Source: Acidobacteriota bacterium (GTDB lineage: Bacteria > Acidobacteriota > Thermoanaerobaculia > UBA5066). From it: 33,963 nucleotides of DNA. The translations under genes were made by a program, and so were the position numbers. Below the pieces are notes generated by a model. It was not told where the DNA came from. It was given only the letters and a program-made list of their open reading frames with translations, and ran no database searches. Positions 8,450 to 17,036 of the stretch are shown here, in pieces. Numbering within the stretch: position 1 is the stretch's first letter; every line of letters begins with the position of its first letter. The DNA lies in assembly GCA_003152095.1 (NCBI GenBank), contig PLZI01000029.1:8265-42227 (forward strand). The letters run 5' to 3'.

Positions 8450-8455
8450 TACACT
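8450..8455 (+). promoter_or_regulatory. -10 box (TACACT) 6 nt before ATG 8462
   Basis: TACACT, 6 nt (CGCGGC), then ATG. There is no ribosome-binding site. It fits the leaderless pattern. Confidence 0.5.
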
Positions 8456-8461
8456 CGCGGC

Positions 8462-10471
8462 ATGAGCGCCGCCGCACCGCCGCCCGCGCCGCGCGTCGGG
8501 CGCGGGGTCGTTCTCGCGGTGCTCGTCGTCCTGCTCGCGACCGTCGACACGCGCTCGTTCGGCCTCATCCCCGACGGGAAGGAGATGCTTTCGGCGTCCG
8601 TTGCCGTCGCACGCTTTCTAGAGATCGGCGTCTCCCGTGACTTCATCAACGCGCCCCGCAGGCCGGGTGGAGACGCCGTGTCGCGTTACGGGATGGGCCT
8701 GTCGCTCGCGGAAGCCGTTCCCGGGGTCGCGACACGGCTCCTTCGCGCCGCGGCCCCGTCCGTCCCGTCGGCGCCCGTCTTCGTTCTCCTGCCGATCGCG
8801 TGCCTCGTCGCCGCCGCCTGGGCGACGGGGCGCTCCTTGATTCTTCTCGGCGCGACGCCCGGCTGGGCCGCGGCTTCGGGAGCGGGCCTTGTCCTCGCGA
8901 CGCCGCTCTGGGGCTACGCCGCGAGCGACTACGGGGAGCCGCTGCAGGCGCTCTGCGTCGCGCTCGCCGTCCTCGGCGTCGTGGAGCTGCGCGGGGCTCC
9001 GGCTTCTCGCCGCTGGCAGATCGTCCTCGGAGCCGCCGCGGGTTTCGCGATTCTCACGAAGACCCTGCTCGTCCTCGCGGTGGCGCCGCTCCTCGTCTGT
9101 GCGCTGTTCGGAAGAAGAGAAGAGGGAGATTTCTTAGAAGGCAAGAGGGGAAGGCGGCGTGGCGGCGGCGCGGCGCCAGCTCGCCTCAGGGTGCCGTGGC
9201 CTTTAGTTCTTTCATTCTCGGGAATCCTCTTTCTTTGGTCTCTTCTCGAGCTCGCCCGCTTCGGCAAGCTCTTCGGAGGGTATGCGGGGGAGACGTTCTC
9301 GTACCCGTTCTTCACGGGGCTCCTCAGGCTGACGGTGCTCCCGAACAAGGGGCTCTTCTGGTACGCGCCGATCGTGCTCCTTTCGCCGCTCGGCTGCGTC
9401 GCGCTCTTCCGCCGCGACGCGCGTCTCGCGCTCGCTTCGGCCGCCTCTTCCGTCGCGCTTCTTCTCGCGGCGTCGGCATGGTGGGCGTGGGACGGTCAGG
9501 CGGGATGGGGACCGCGCCTGCTCTTGCCGGCGTTGCCACCGCTGGTTGTTTTCGCCGGTCTCGCGTGCGCGTTTTCCGGCCGGCCGGCGCGCCTCGCCGG
9601 AGCGCTCGCTCTCGCTCTCGGCGCGGGCGTGAATCTGCTTGGCGCCCTCGTACCGTTTCCCGCCGTCTACGCGCTTTCGTCCTTCGTGCTGCCGCAGCCG
9701 ATTCCGGAGGGACGGGCGGAAGGCACGGAATACGAGGTGGAAAGAGGAGCGGACGGCGTCGTGCGTGCGACGGCTCCGCATCATCTCTCGCTCACTCCCG
9801 CCTGGTCGCCAATCCGCGTCCATGCGCTCCTTCTCGCGGCGAAGCTGCGAGGAGGCGTCGCGGAGACTCTGGCAAGAGAGGGGCTCGCGCAGCTCGATCC
9901 GCCTTTCAGACCCATCTTGCCGAAAGATCCGGCTCCGGCAATGCTCCTCGCGCTGCGGCCGGTACGCGTCGGGTGGGGACGCGAATATTTCTTTGAAGGG
10001 GAAAAGGGATATTCGGACCCCTGGGCGGACGCCATGCGGGATCAGACCGTCCGGGCGATCGACATGAAGGATTACACGCGGGCGCAGGTGCTCGGCGAAG
10101 AGCTGCTTGGGAAGAAGGACCGAGATTCTGATTCTTCGAGTGACCCTCGCACGGTCGCGCTGATCGCCGAATCGATGCGTCTTGGCGGCGGGCAAGGCGC
10201 CGGTACCGACGCGCACGACTCGGGCGCTGCGGCGGCCCTCTCATTCCTTTCTAAGAAATTTCTCTCTTCCTCTTCTTCTACCTCTTCCTCTTCGGCGGCT
10301 TCCTGCCATCCCTGGATCCTCTTCGTCCGCTCGATGGCCGCACCCCCCGGCGACCTGTCCTGCTTGCCGGACTCTCAGCGCGAGGGCTTCGCGCGCGGGC
10401 TCGACGTCGCGCGCGGACAGGGTTGGACGCTCACGGCGTGGGAGCGGGCGGCGAGGACGGGGAAGCCGTAG
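8462..10471 (+). CDS. multi-pass membrane protein, probable GT-C-type glycosyltransferase
   Basis: A 669-residue protein with about ten transmembrane segments in the first 420 residues and a soluble C-terminal part. The layout resembles GT-C glycosyltransferases: an early charged loop (FGLIPDGKEMLSASVAV), a region with WGYAASDYGEPLQAL, and late helices with NKGLFWYAPIVLL and WWAWDGQAGWGPRLLLPALP. The acceptor and donor are unknown; a polyprenyl-phosphate-linked sugar would be typical. Two segments look inserted: REEGDFLEGKRGRRRGGG near residue 220, and the Ser-rich LSFLSKKFLSSSSSTSSSS near residue 598. Each contains the TTTCTTAGAAA element. It overlaps the convergent GT39 gene by 41 bases. 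Confidence 0.7.
   Translation: MSAAAPPPAPRVGRGVVLAVLVVLLATVDTRSFGLIPDGKEMLSASVAVARFLEIGVSRDFINAPRRPGGDAVSRYGMGLSLAEAVPGVATRLLRAAAPSVPSAPVFVLLPIACLVAAAWATGRSLILLGATPGWAAASGAGLVLATPLWGYAASDYGEPLQALCVALAVLGVVELRGAPASRRWQIVLGAAAGFAILTKTLLVLAVAPLLVCALFGRREEGDFLEGKRGRRRGGGAAPARLRVPWPLVLSFSGILFLWSLLELARFGKLFGGYAGETFSYPFFTGLLRLTVLPNKGLFWYAPIVLLSPLGCVALFRRDARLALASAASSVALLLAASAWWAWDGQAGWGPRLLLPALPPLVVFAGLACAFSGRPARLAGALALALGAGVNLLGALVPFPAVYALSSFVLPQPIPEGRAEGTEYEVERGADGVVRATAPHHLSLTPAWSPIRVHALLLAAKLRGGVAETLAREGLAQLDPPFRPILPKDPAPAMLLALRPVRVGWGREYFFEGEKGYSDPWADAMRDQTVRAIDMKDYTRAQVLGEELLGKKDRDSDSSSDPRTVALIAESMRLGGGQGAGTDAHDSGAAAALSFLSKKFLSSSSSTSSSSAASCHPWILFVRSMAAPPGDLSCLPDSQREGFARGLDVARGQGWTLTAWERAARTGKP
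9128..9142 (+). repeat. TTTCTTAGAAA element, copy 3
   Basis: GATTTCTTAGAAGGC in a purine-rich run (GGAAGAAGAGAAGAGGGA before it). It is read by the GT-C gene as DFLEG, a different frame from copies 1, 2 and 4. It encodes a charged loop between membrane helices. Confidence 0.75.
9988..10000 (+). repeat. possible degenerate TTTCTTAGAAA copy
   Basis: TTTCTTTGAAGGG, one base from the core, followed by purine-rich GAAAAGGGA. It is read as YFFEGEKG. It could be chance. Confidence 0.25.
10247..10262 (-). repeat. TTTCTTAGAAA element, copy 4
   Basis: The plus strand reads CTTTCTAAGAAATTTC, so the element points to minus. Its purine-rich flank (about 10261-10300) is also on the minus strand. The GT-C gene reads it as LSKKFL, next to a run of serines produced by the CT-rich flank. 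Confidence 0.75.
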
Positions 10472-12227
10472 AAGGCATCGCCGGGCGGAGGCGCATCAAG
10501 AGCTGGGTGTCGCCGAACGGCTCGATCGAGACGGCGCGCGCCTCGAGGCCTCTGCGAAGCGATGGTAGCCAGCTGCGGATCCAAATGAACTTCGGGTAGT
10601 TCTCGGTGTTTTTCTCGGCCGCGGCCGCCACGTCCCAGAGAAAGCGCGAGAAGAAGACCGTGTCGACCGGCGCGTCCGGATCGACGACCTGTCCGAGGAT
10701 GCCGACGGCACGCGCGCCAGACTCGTCCACGAGGAGCGCCGCGAGTCCCACGCGCCCGAGATCTCCGCGGCGCACGCGCTCGAAGAGCTTGCCTTGTTCC
10801 TGTCCCCAGTCGACGTTCGAGTCGGACAGGATGGGGGGGACGCCGGCGGGGCCGCCGCAGAGGAGGTTCCCGAAGGAGATCTCGTGGCCCATGCGCGCGA
10901 CGGACTCCGCGCCGGCCGCGAGGACGACGACGGCGAGCGCGATGGCGAACGAGCGGCGCCGCCGAATAAGCGTCCGCATGACGCCCGCCGCCGCGGCGAT
11001 GGCGAAGGGCACGACGGGCAGCGCGTGGCGGACGCCGATGTTCAGGTTCGAGGCGCAGGCGGCGAGGAGATAGGCGCCTCCGAGCGCGGCCGGCCAGAAG
11101 GCGCGCGCGGCGAGAAGCCGGCGGCGGCGCGCTCCCCGGGCGAGAAGAACGCCCGCCACGGCGAGGGCCGCGAGGATGAGGAGGACGGTCGCGGTCGTGA
11201 GCTTGATCCCGAGCGCGACCGGGAAGTAGAGCCGGTGACCCGTGCCGGAGATCTCGCCGAAGAAGTAATTGAAACGTTCGCCGGGGCCGGCGACGCCCTG
11301 CACGAAGAGCAGTCCCGCGCCGTAGGCCGCGATCGGCCTCGGGAACGTGCGCGCCAGCGCGACGGCGGCACGCTCCTGCGGCAGCCCGGCGAACTCATGC
11401 GCGATTCCCGCCCGGAAAGCGGCGTCGCTCGTGCCCGCGAATGCGAGAAATTGGATGAGAAAGAGGGTGACGAGGGCGGGCCCAACGAGAAATGCCAGCA
11501 CGAAAGGAAAGGTCCGAAGAGAATTTCTTAGAAAGTGAAGAGGGTAACGGCGGCCGCCTGTCCGCGTCGAGTTGTCCGCTCGTTTGGACCGCCGTGCCCC
11601 GCGCTCATTCACCTTCGAAGAAAAACAGCCTGACGCGAGCCGAAGCGCCGCGATCGCGGCGAAGACCACGAGGAAGGGGAAAGCGGAGTACTTCGCCGAC
11701 ATCGCGAAGCCGTAGAGCGCGCCGCTCGCGACGAGCCAGCGGAGGTCAGGTGTCTTCTCTCCCGTGCCGCGGGCCGCGAGCTCCAGCGCGAGCGCCGCGG
11801 CCACGAGGAAGAACGTCACGAGGACGTCGCTCTGGACGAGGGAACCGTGCCCGCGAAGCGTGGGCTCGACGGCAACGAGCGCCGCGGCGGCGAGGCCTGC
11901 GGCGTCTCCCGCGAGAGCGCGCGCGAGGAGCCCGGTCACGAGGACGAGGCCGGCGAACACGAAAGGCATCGGCGCCCGGCCGGCGCGCGTCTCGTCGATC
12001 TCCATCGGGGGTGTCTCGCGCGGGAGAAAGGCGCCGCCGAGCACCTTCATGAGGACGGGGTGCTCGAAGTTCGAGACCATGCCGGGCCCGTAGCGCCACT
12101 CGCGGGCGGTCGCGAGGTGCGCGGGCTCGTCCAAGGTCGTCCAGAGCGAAAAGCGCGCGCTTTCGGCGCCGAGGAAGGCGAGGAGGATGACGGCGGCGAG
12201 AGGCGCCGCGAAACGCGCGCGCGACAT
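10431..12227 (-). CDS. GT39-like polyprenyl-phosphate-dependent glycosyltransferase, membrane
   Basis: A 598-residue protein with about 11 hydrophobic segments. The first loop carries the acidic pair typical of GT39/ArnT-like enzymes (TTLDEPAHLATAREWRYG, near residue 33), followed by NFEHPVLMKVL. SLVQSDVLVTFFLV and GFAMSAKYSAFPFLVVF follow the family order, and the late LSDSNVDWGQEQGKL motif is common in this group. It would transfer a sugar from a lipid carrier on the outer face of the inner membrane; the acceptor is unknown. ATG 12227 has CATAAT 6 nt upstream, and that box contains the stop codon of the preceding ABC-F gene. The loop at about residue 235-255 carries copy 5 of the repeated element. 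Confidence 0.82.
   Translation of the reverse strand: MSRARFAAPLAAVILLAFLGAESARFSLWTTLDEPAHLATAREWRYGPGMVSNFEHPVLMKVLGGAFLPRETPPMEIDETRAGRAPMPFVFAGLVLVTGLLARALAGDAAGLAAAALVAVEPTLRGHGSLVQSDVLVTFFLVAAALALELAARGTGEKTPDLRWLVASGALYGFAMSAKYSAFPFLVVFAAIAALRLASGCFSSKVNERGARRSKRADNSTRTGGRRYPLHFLRNSLRTFPFVLAFLVGPALVTLFLIQFLAFAGTSDAAFRAGIAHEFAGLPQERAAVALARTFPRPIAAYGAGLLFVQGVAGPGERFNYFFGEISGTGHRLYFPVALGIKLTTATVLLILAALAVAGVLLARGARRRRLLAARAFWPAALGGAYLLAACASNLNIGVRHALPVVPFAIAAAAGVMRTLIRRRRSFAIALAVVVLAAGAESVARMGHEISFGNLLCGGPAGVPPILSDSNVDWGQEQGKLFERVRRGDLGRVGLAALLVDESGARAVGILGQVVDPDAPVDTVFFSRFLWDVAAAAEKNTENYPKFIWIRSWLPSLRRGLEARAVSIEPFGDTQLLMRLRPAMPSTASPSSPPAPTP
11522..11535 (+). repeat. TTTCTTAGAAA element, copy 5
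   Basis: AATTTCTTAGAAAG with purine-rich flanks on the plus strand (AGGTCCGAAGAG before, TGAAGAGGG after). The minus-strand GT39 gene reads it as FLRNS, a third reading frame of the same DNA word. Confidence 0.75.
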
Positions 12228-12233
12228 CGGCCG

Positions 12234-12239
12234 ATTATG
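12234..12239 (-). promoter_or_regulatory. -10 box (CATAAT) 6 nt before ATG 12227
   Basis: CATAAT, 6 nt (CGGCCG), then ATG on the minus strand. The TAA of the box is the stop codon of the upstream ABC-F gene. Leaderless start is inferred. Confidence 0.5.
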
Positions 12240-13869
12240 CGTGGATGCCCGGAGCCTCGTGGCCGGTGCGCGCGACCCATTCCACGTACGAACCGCCGTA
12301 GACGCGCGGGGCCGCCGTGCCGTCCGCGCCCGTGAGCTCGAGAACGCGATTGCTGAGGCCCCGCAGGAACGCGCGGTCGTGCGACACGAAAAGCATCGCC
12401 CCGTCGAACTTCGAAAGGGCTTCGACGAGCATCTCCTTCGTCGCGAGGTCGAGGTGGTTCGTGGGCTCGTCGAGGACGAAGAAGTTCGGCGGGTCGAACA
12501 GCATACGCGCCATGACGAGGCGCGACTTCTCGCCGCCCGAGAGGAAACGAATCTTCTTGTCCACGTCGTCGCCCGAGAACTGGAACGCCCCGACGAGCGC
12601 GCGCAGGATGCCGATGCCCGCGGCGGGGAAGTCCTTCTGGACCTGCTCGAGCACCGTCAGCTCGGCGTCGAGGAGATCGAGCGCTTGCTGCGAGAAATAG
12701 CCCAGCTTCACGCTCGCGCCGAGGCGCACGGAGCCCGCGTCCGGAGCGAGAACCCCCGCGACCATCTTGAGGAGCGTGGACTTGCCCGCTCCGTTGACGC
12801 CCATGACGCACCAGCGCTCTCCGCGGCGGATGAGAAAGTCGAATCGGTCGTAGAGGCGTCTCTCTCCATAGGCTTTCGAGACCTTCTCGAGGATCGCCAC
12901 GTCGTCGCCCGAGCGCGGCGGCGCCTTGAAATCGAAGCGCACGACGGCGCGTTTTTTCGGCAGCTCGATCGTCTCGATCTTCTCGAGCTTCTTGACGCGG
13001 CTCTGCACCTGCGCGGCCTTTGACGCGTGCGTCTGAAAGCGCTCGATGAAGCGCTGCTCTTTCGCGAGCATCGCCTGCTGCCGCGCGTACGCGGCCTCGC
13101 GCTGCGTCTCGCGCAGCTTGCTTTCGCGCTCGTAGAAGTCGTAGTTGCCCGAATAAGTAACGGTCTCGCCGGCGTCGATCTCGACGACCTTCGTGACGAC
13201 GCGGTTCATGAAGTCGCGGTCGTGGCACGTCATGAGAAGCGAGCCCGCGTAGCCCTTGAGGTACTCCTCGAGCCAGATGATCGACTCGATGTCGAGGTGG
13301 TTCGTGGGCTCATCCAGGAGGAGGACGTCGGGCCTCCCGAGGAGGACCTTCGCCATCGCGACGCGCATCTTCCAGCCGCCGGACAGTGCGCCGACGTCAC
13401 CGTCGATGCGCGCGTCGTCGAAACCGAGGCCATGAAGCACCTCGCGGGCGCGGGCCTCCAGCTCATAGCCGCCGCGCTGCTGGTATTCGGACTGGACGTC
13501 GCCGAACCGTGCCAGGATGTTTTCCGCGTCCGCGGCGCGTTCGGGGTCTCCAAGCGCGTGCTCGAGGTCGATCAGCTCGTGGTGGAGGTCGCCGAGCCGC
13601 CCGCTTCCCGCGATCGCCTCGTCGAGCACGGGCCGGCCGGCCATCTCGTCGATCTCCTGCCTGAAGTAGCCGATCGAGACCTTCTTCGGCACGGACACGT
13701 CGCCGTCGTCGGCGTGCTCCTCGCCCGTGATGAGGCGGAAAATCGTCGTCTTGCCGGAACCGTTCGGGCCGACGAGACCGATCTTTTCGCCGGTGTTGAG
13801 CTGGAAGGAGGCGTCGACGAAGAGGATCTGCCGGCCGTACTGCTTGTAGACGCCGGAAAGCGCGATCAT
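12235..13869 (-). CDS. ABC-F family ATPase (ribosome-associated type)
   Basis: A 544-residue soluble protein with two ABC domains and no membrane segments, as in the EttA/Uup/YbiT group that acts on ribosomes. The first domain has GPNGSGKTTIF (about residue 34), LSGGWKMRVAMAK and VLLLDEPTNHLDI. An Arg/Lys/Gln-rich linker follows (YERESKLRETQREAAYARQQ, about residues 235-310). The second domain has GVNGAGKSTLLK, LSGGEKSRLVMAR and FFVLDEPTNHLDL. Length and linker suit the Uup/YbiT-like branch, but I cannot assign the paralogue. ATG 13869 has a TATCGT box 9 nt upstream. The gene is followed 7 bases later by the GT39 gene. Confidence 0.95.
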   Translation of the reverse strand: MIALSGVYKQYGRQILFVDASFQLNTGEKIGLVGPNGSGKTTIFRLITGEEHADDGDVSVPKKVSIGYFRQEIDEMAGRPVLDEAIAGSGRLGDLHHELIDLEHALGDPERAADAENILARFGDVQSEYQQRGGYELEARAREVLHGLGFDDARIDGDVGALSGGWKMRVAMAKVLLGRPDVLLLDEPTNHLDIESIIWLEEYLKGYAGSLLMTCHDRDFMNRVVTKVVEIDAGETVTYSGNYDFYERESKLRETQREAAYARQQAMLAKEQRFIERFQTHASKAAQVQSRVKKLEKIETIELPKKRAVVRFDFKAPPRSGDDVAILEKVSKAYGERRLYDRFDFLIRRGERWCVMGVNGAGKSTLLKMVAGVLAPDAGSVRLGASVKLGYFSQQALDLLDAELTVLEQVQKDFPAAGIGILRALVGAFQFSGDDVDKKIRFLSGGEKSRLVMARMLFDPPNFFVLDEPTNHLDLATKEMLVEALSKFDGAMLFVSHDRAFLRGLSNRVLELTGADGTAAPRVYGGSYVEWVARTGHEAPGIHA

Positions 13870-13909
13870 GGGCGGCGGACGATAGCAGGAGCGCGCGAGG
13901 CGAAGCGGA

Positions 13910-14347
13910 CTATTCGATCATCGCGATGCGGCGCGCGTGGCGGCCGCCGCCGGCCGCCGGGTCGAACGGTGTCGTGAGGAAGATCTTCACGATCGCGAGC
14001 GCCATCTCCCCGGTGACCATCCGCTCGCCGAGCGACAGGACGTTCGCGTCGTTGTGCTCGCGGCAGGCTCTCGCGGTGGCCTCGTTCCAGCACAGCGCGC
14101 AGCGCACGCCCTTCACCTTGTTTGCGACGATGGCCTCGCCGTTTCCCGAGCCGCCGAGGACGATGCCTCGCTCACACTCGCCCCGCGCCACGGCTTCGGC
14201 CGCGGGCCGGACGTAGACGGGGTAGTCCACCATGTCGGGGGAGAACGTGCCGCAGTCCTTGACGTCGTGCCCCTCGGCGAGCAGCTTCGCTTTGATCTTT
14301 TCCTTGTAGGCGTAGCCGGCGTGATCGGATCCGATGGCGATCTTCAT
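13910..14347 (-). CDS. rpiB: ribose-5-phosphate isomerase B
   Basis: A 145-residue enzyme interconverting ribulose 5-phosphate and ribose 5-phosphate in the pentose phosphate pathway. It has the N-terminal GSDHAGYAYKEKIK motif and the GGSGNGEAIVANKV active-site loop. The loop is of the actinobacterial GSGNGE type, where Glu is the expected base, rather than the E. coli type. CALCWNEATARACREHNDAN and LGERM complete the family pattern. ATG 14347 has a TAGACT box 8 nt upstream. Divergent from the GT2 gene (38 bases between starts). Confidence 0.95.
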   Translation of the reverse strand: MKIAIGSDHAGYAYKEKIKAKLLAEGHDVKDCGTFSPDMVDYPVYVRPAAEAVARGECERGIVLGGSGNGEAIVANKVKGVRCALCWNEATARACREHNDANVLSLGERMVTGEMALAIVKIFLTTPFDPAAGGGRHARRIAMIE

Positions 14348-14355
14348 GATGGGGA

Positions 14356-14361
14356 AGTCTA
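14356..14361 (-). promoter_or_regulatory. -10 box (TAGACT) 8 nt before rpiB ATG
   Basis: Minus-strand TAGACT, then 8 nt (TCCCCATC), then ATG 14347. It lies back to back with the GT2 promoter in a 38-base divergent gap. Confidence 0.45.
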
Positions 14362-14373
14362 CGTCGGCCCCGA

Positions 14374-14379
14374 TAGAAT
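14374..14379 (+). promoter_or_regulatory. -10 box (TAGAAT) 6 nt before GTG 14386
   Basis: TAGAAT, 6 nt (GCCGCC), then GTG. The ATG at 14378 is followed at once by a stop, so GTG 14386 is the start. Leaderless start is inferred. Confidence 0.5.
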
Positions 14380-14385
14380 GCCGCC

Positions 14386-15171
14386 GTGACGACGGACGCT
14401 CTCCCGAGCCTCACGATCTTCTTCCCCTGCTTCAACGACGCCGCCACGATCGGCTCGCTCGTGGCGGGAGCGAACGTCGTCGGGCGGGAATCCGGGCGCG
14501 ATTTCGAGATTCTCGTCGTCGATGACGGATCGATGGACAACAGTGCGGCGATCCTCGAGGCGCTCAAGGAGCCGTACCCCGAGCTTCGGGTCGTGTATCA
14601 CGGCCGCAATCGTGGTTACGGCGCGGCGCTGAGGTCGGGCTTCTCGAACGCCACGAAGGATCTCGTCTTCTATACGGACGGCGACGGCCAGTACGACGTC
14701 CTCGAGCTGAAGAAGTTCCTTCCCGTCCTGCAGGAGGGCGTGGACGTCGTCAACGGCTACAAGATCTCGCGCTCGGATCCGTTCCACCGCGTCGTGATCG
14801 GGAAGATCTATCTCGTTCTCATGCGGATCCTGTTCCGGTTCCACGTGCGCGACGTGGACTGCGACTTCCGGCTCATCCGGCGCGAAGCGCTCGGCTCCAT
14901 CGCGTTGAAGCATTCGAGCGGCGTCATCTGCCTCGAGCTCGTGAAGAAGCTCGAGCTCGCGGGCTTCCGCTTCGTGGACTTCCCGGTGCACCACTACCAT
15001 CGGGTCGCGGGACGGTCGCAGTTCTTCAATGTCCGGCGGCTCTTTTCGACGGGCGTGAACATCCTGAGGCTCTGGTGGGAGATTCACGTCACGCGTGACA
15101 CGCTCCGCGACGTGGCGCACCTGTCCCCGAGGGTCCGGGGCAAGGAGCAATTGGGAGCGCCCCGGCCGTGA
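14386..15171 (+). CDS. GT2 family glycosyltransferase
   Basis: A 261-residue cytoplasmic or membrane-edge glycosyltransferase of the DPM1-like GT2 group. It has the GT-A fold motifs: LTIFFPCFNDAATIGSLV at the N-terminus, VVDDGSMDNSA (nucleotide binding), GYGAALRSGF, and the DXD-like YTDGDGQYD at about residue 97. DCDFRLIRREAL and the FPVHHYHRVAGRSQFF segment near the end suit polyprenyl-phosphate sugar synthases. No C-terminal membrane helix is seen. It overlaps the aminotransferase by 4 bases (GTGA), so the two are translationally coupled and probably act on the same envelope or exopolysaccharide sugar. Confidence 0.9.
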   Translation: MTTDALPSLTIFFPCFNDAATIGSLVAGANVVGRESGRDFEILVVDDGSMDNSAAILEALKEPYPELRVVYHGRNRGYGAALRSGFSNATKDLVFYTDGDGQYDVLELKKFLPVLQEGVDVVNGYKISRSDPFHRVVIGKIYLVLMRILFRFHVRDVDCDFRLIRREALGSIALKHSSGVICLELVKKLELAGFRFVDFPVHHYHRVAGRSQFFNVRRLFSTGVNILRLWWEIHVTRDTLRDVAHLSPRVRGKEQLGAPRP

Positions 15172-16268
15172 CCGCCGTGACCGTGCCTTTTCTCGATCTC
15201 GCGCGCGCGGCCGCGGAGCAGCGGGAGATCCTCGAGACGGCGCTCCTCGCATGCGTGCGCCGCGGGCGCTACGTCCTCGGCGAGGAGGTCTTCGCCTTCG
15301 AACGCGAGTGGGCGGCCTTCTGCGAGTCCCCGTTCGCCGCCTCCTGCGCGAGCGGCACCGACGCGATCACGCTTGCGCTCCGCGCGCTCGGAGTCGGGAG
15401 CGGTGACGAGGTGCTGACCGTCTCGATGACGTGCGCCCCGACGGCCGTCGGAATCCTGCGCGCCGGCGCGACGCCTGTCTTCGTGGACGTCGATTCGGAC
15501 CGCCTCACGATGGATCCGTCGCGGCTGGACGCCGCCGTCACGCGAAGGACGAAGGCGATCGTGCCGGTGCATTTGTACGGGCGCCTCGCCGACATGGCCG
15601 GAATCGCCGCCTTCGCGAAGTCGAAGGGTTTCCTCCTCGTGGAGGACTGCGCGCAGGCGCACGGGGCGACGCTCGGCGGGCGGCCGGCCGGCTCCTTCGG
15701 CGACGCCGCCGCCTGGAGCTTCTATCCCACGAAGAACCTCGGCGCGCTTGGCGACGGAGGCGCGGTGACGACCGGGCGGTCGGAGGTCGCCGAGCGGGTC
15801 CGGAGGCTGCGCGTCTACGGCTATTCCACCCGGAACGACGCCGGCGAAGCGGGCTTCAACAGCCGGCTGGATGAAGTTCAGGCGGCCGCGCTGCGCGTGC
15901 GCCTCTCGCGGCTCGCGGAGGGGAACGCGCGACGGGCCCGGATCGCCGCCCGGTACGACGCGGCCCTCGCGGCCTGCGTGCGCACGCCGCCGCCCGCGCG
16001 TGCCGGAGAAACGCCCGCGTACCACCTTTACGTCGCGCGAATCCGTGGCCGCGAATCATTTCGCGAGCGCCTCGCAGCGGCGGGTGTCGGCACCGACGTT
16101 CACTATCCGCGCGCCGTCCACGAGCAGGCCGCCTTCGCATCGCTGCCGCGCGGGCCGCTGCCCGAGACGGAGCGGGCCGCCCGCGAAGTCGTGTCGCTGC
16201 CGCTCTACCCGCAGTTGACGGACGACGAAGCGGGGCGGGTGATCGAGGCCGTGAGGTCAGCGCGCTGA
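15168..16268 (+). CDS. DegT/DnrJ/EryC1/StrS family PLP aminotransferase
   Basis: A 366-residue sugar-nucleotide aminotransferase. It begins VPFLDLARAAAEQREILE, then shows SCASGTDAITLALRALG (PLP phosphate contact) and LVEDCAQAHGA (Asp facing the pyridine nitrogen). The PLP lysine is in SFYPTKNLGALGDGGAV near residue 190. GFNSRLDEVQAAALRVRL and YHLYVARI complete the family order. It would transfer an amino group to a keto-sugar nucleotide for a surface polysaccharide; the exact sugar is unknown. The GTG start overlaps the GT2 stop. Its 3' end overlaps the convergent lipoprotein gene by 12 bases. Confidence 0.93.
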   Translation: MTAVTVPFLDLARAAAEQREILETALLACVRRGRYVLGEEVFAFEREWAAFCESPFAASCASGTDAITLALRALGVGSGDEVLTVSMTCAPTAVGILRAGATPVFVDVDSDRLTMDPSRLDAAVTRRTKAIVPVHLYGRLADMAGIAAFAKSKGFLLVEDCAQAHGATLGGRPAGSFGDAAAWSFYPTKNLGALGDGGAVTTGRSEVAERVRRLRVYGYSTRNDAGEAGFNSRLDEVQAAALRVRLSRLAEGNARRARIAARYDAALAACVRTPPPARAGETPAYHLYVARIRGRESFRERLAAAGVGTDVHYPRAVHEQAAFASLPRGPLPETERAAREVVSLPLYPQLTDDEAGRVIEAVRSAR

Positions 16269-17036
16269 GCCGCGCGTGACGCGGGTCTCGAGGAAGCGCG
16301 AGGCGCCCGTCGCCTTCGTCGCCGTGATGCCGTAGACCCAGAGCCCGCGCGCGACGGGACGGCTCCGTGCGCTGCCGAGGAAGGTGACCTCGACGTCGAA
16401 GGGCGTTCCCGACGCTACGTGGAACCGTTTCCATGGGTCGTCGATGACGAGCGGCAGGCCCGTGAGGACGAACGTCGACTCGTGCACGAGCGTCTCGCTG
16501 CCGGGAGAGAGGAGCCTCAGCCGCACGCGGAAGGGCACGGCGTCGCGCTCGACGCCGGGAAACGTGAAGCAGAAATGGCTGCGCTCCGACGCGGTGTCGA
16601 CGAGGGGTCCCACACGCAGGCGGTCGCCCGGCCTCGCGAGGTCCTCGGATGAGAGGATGGGCACGACGAGGGACGGGGTGAGGTGGCGCCGGTCGACGAT
16701 CTCGGCGGAGACGCGGAACGGCGCCCGGCTCTCGAAGAAGAGCGACGACACCGTACCGTGCGGGATGCGAGGCGGCACGGAGCACGTCTCGCCGGGCGCG
16801 AGGTCGAAGACACGCTCCTCCGCGTCGGGCGCGTCGGGAGGCCAGCGCGTCAGACGCACGGAAGAAGGAGCTCCCGAGGTGTTCGTCAACGTCACCTTCG
16901 GCGCCCAGATCGGCCGGCCGGGGTTGTTCGAGCGGAACGCGACGGGAACGAACGCCGAGACGGGGCCGTACGGCTCGGGCGGCCTATGGCACGCGGCGGC
17001 GAGGAACGCCGCGACGAACGGTAAGGCCCTCCTCAT
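16257..17036 (-). CDS. predicted lipoprotein of unknown function
   Basis: A 259-residue protein with a lipoprotein signal (MRRALPFVAAFLAAAC; lipobox LAAAC, Cys near residue 16). The mature part looks like beta-sandwich domains: VTLTNTSGAPSSVRLTRW near the start, GRLRVGPLVDTASERSHF-like strands, and FDVEVTFLGSARSRPVARG near the end. I do not recognise a family. ATG 17034-17036 overlaps the upstream mannosyltransferase stop by 4 bases (ATGA), so the two are coupled. A role in surface glycan assembly is a guess from context only. Confidence 0.72.
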   Translation of the reverse strand: MRRALPFVAAFLAAACHRPPEPYGPVSAFVPVAFRSNNPGRPIWAPKVTLTNTSGAPSSVRLTRWPPDAPDAEERVFDLAPGETCSVPPRIPHGTVSSLFFESRAPFRVSAEIVDRRHLTPSLVVPILSSEDLARPGDRLRVGPLVDTASERSHFCFTFPGVERDAVPFRVRLRLLSPGSETLVHESTFVLTGLPLVIDDPWKRFHVASGTPFDVEVTFLGSARSRPVARGLWVYGITATKATGASRFLETRVTRGSAR

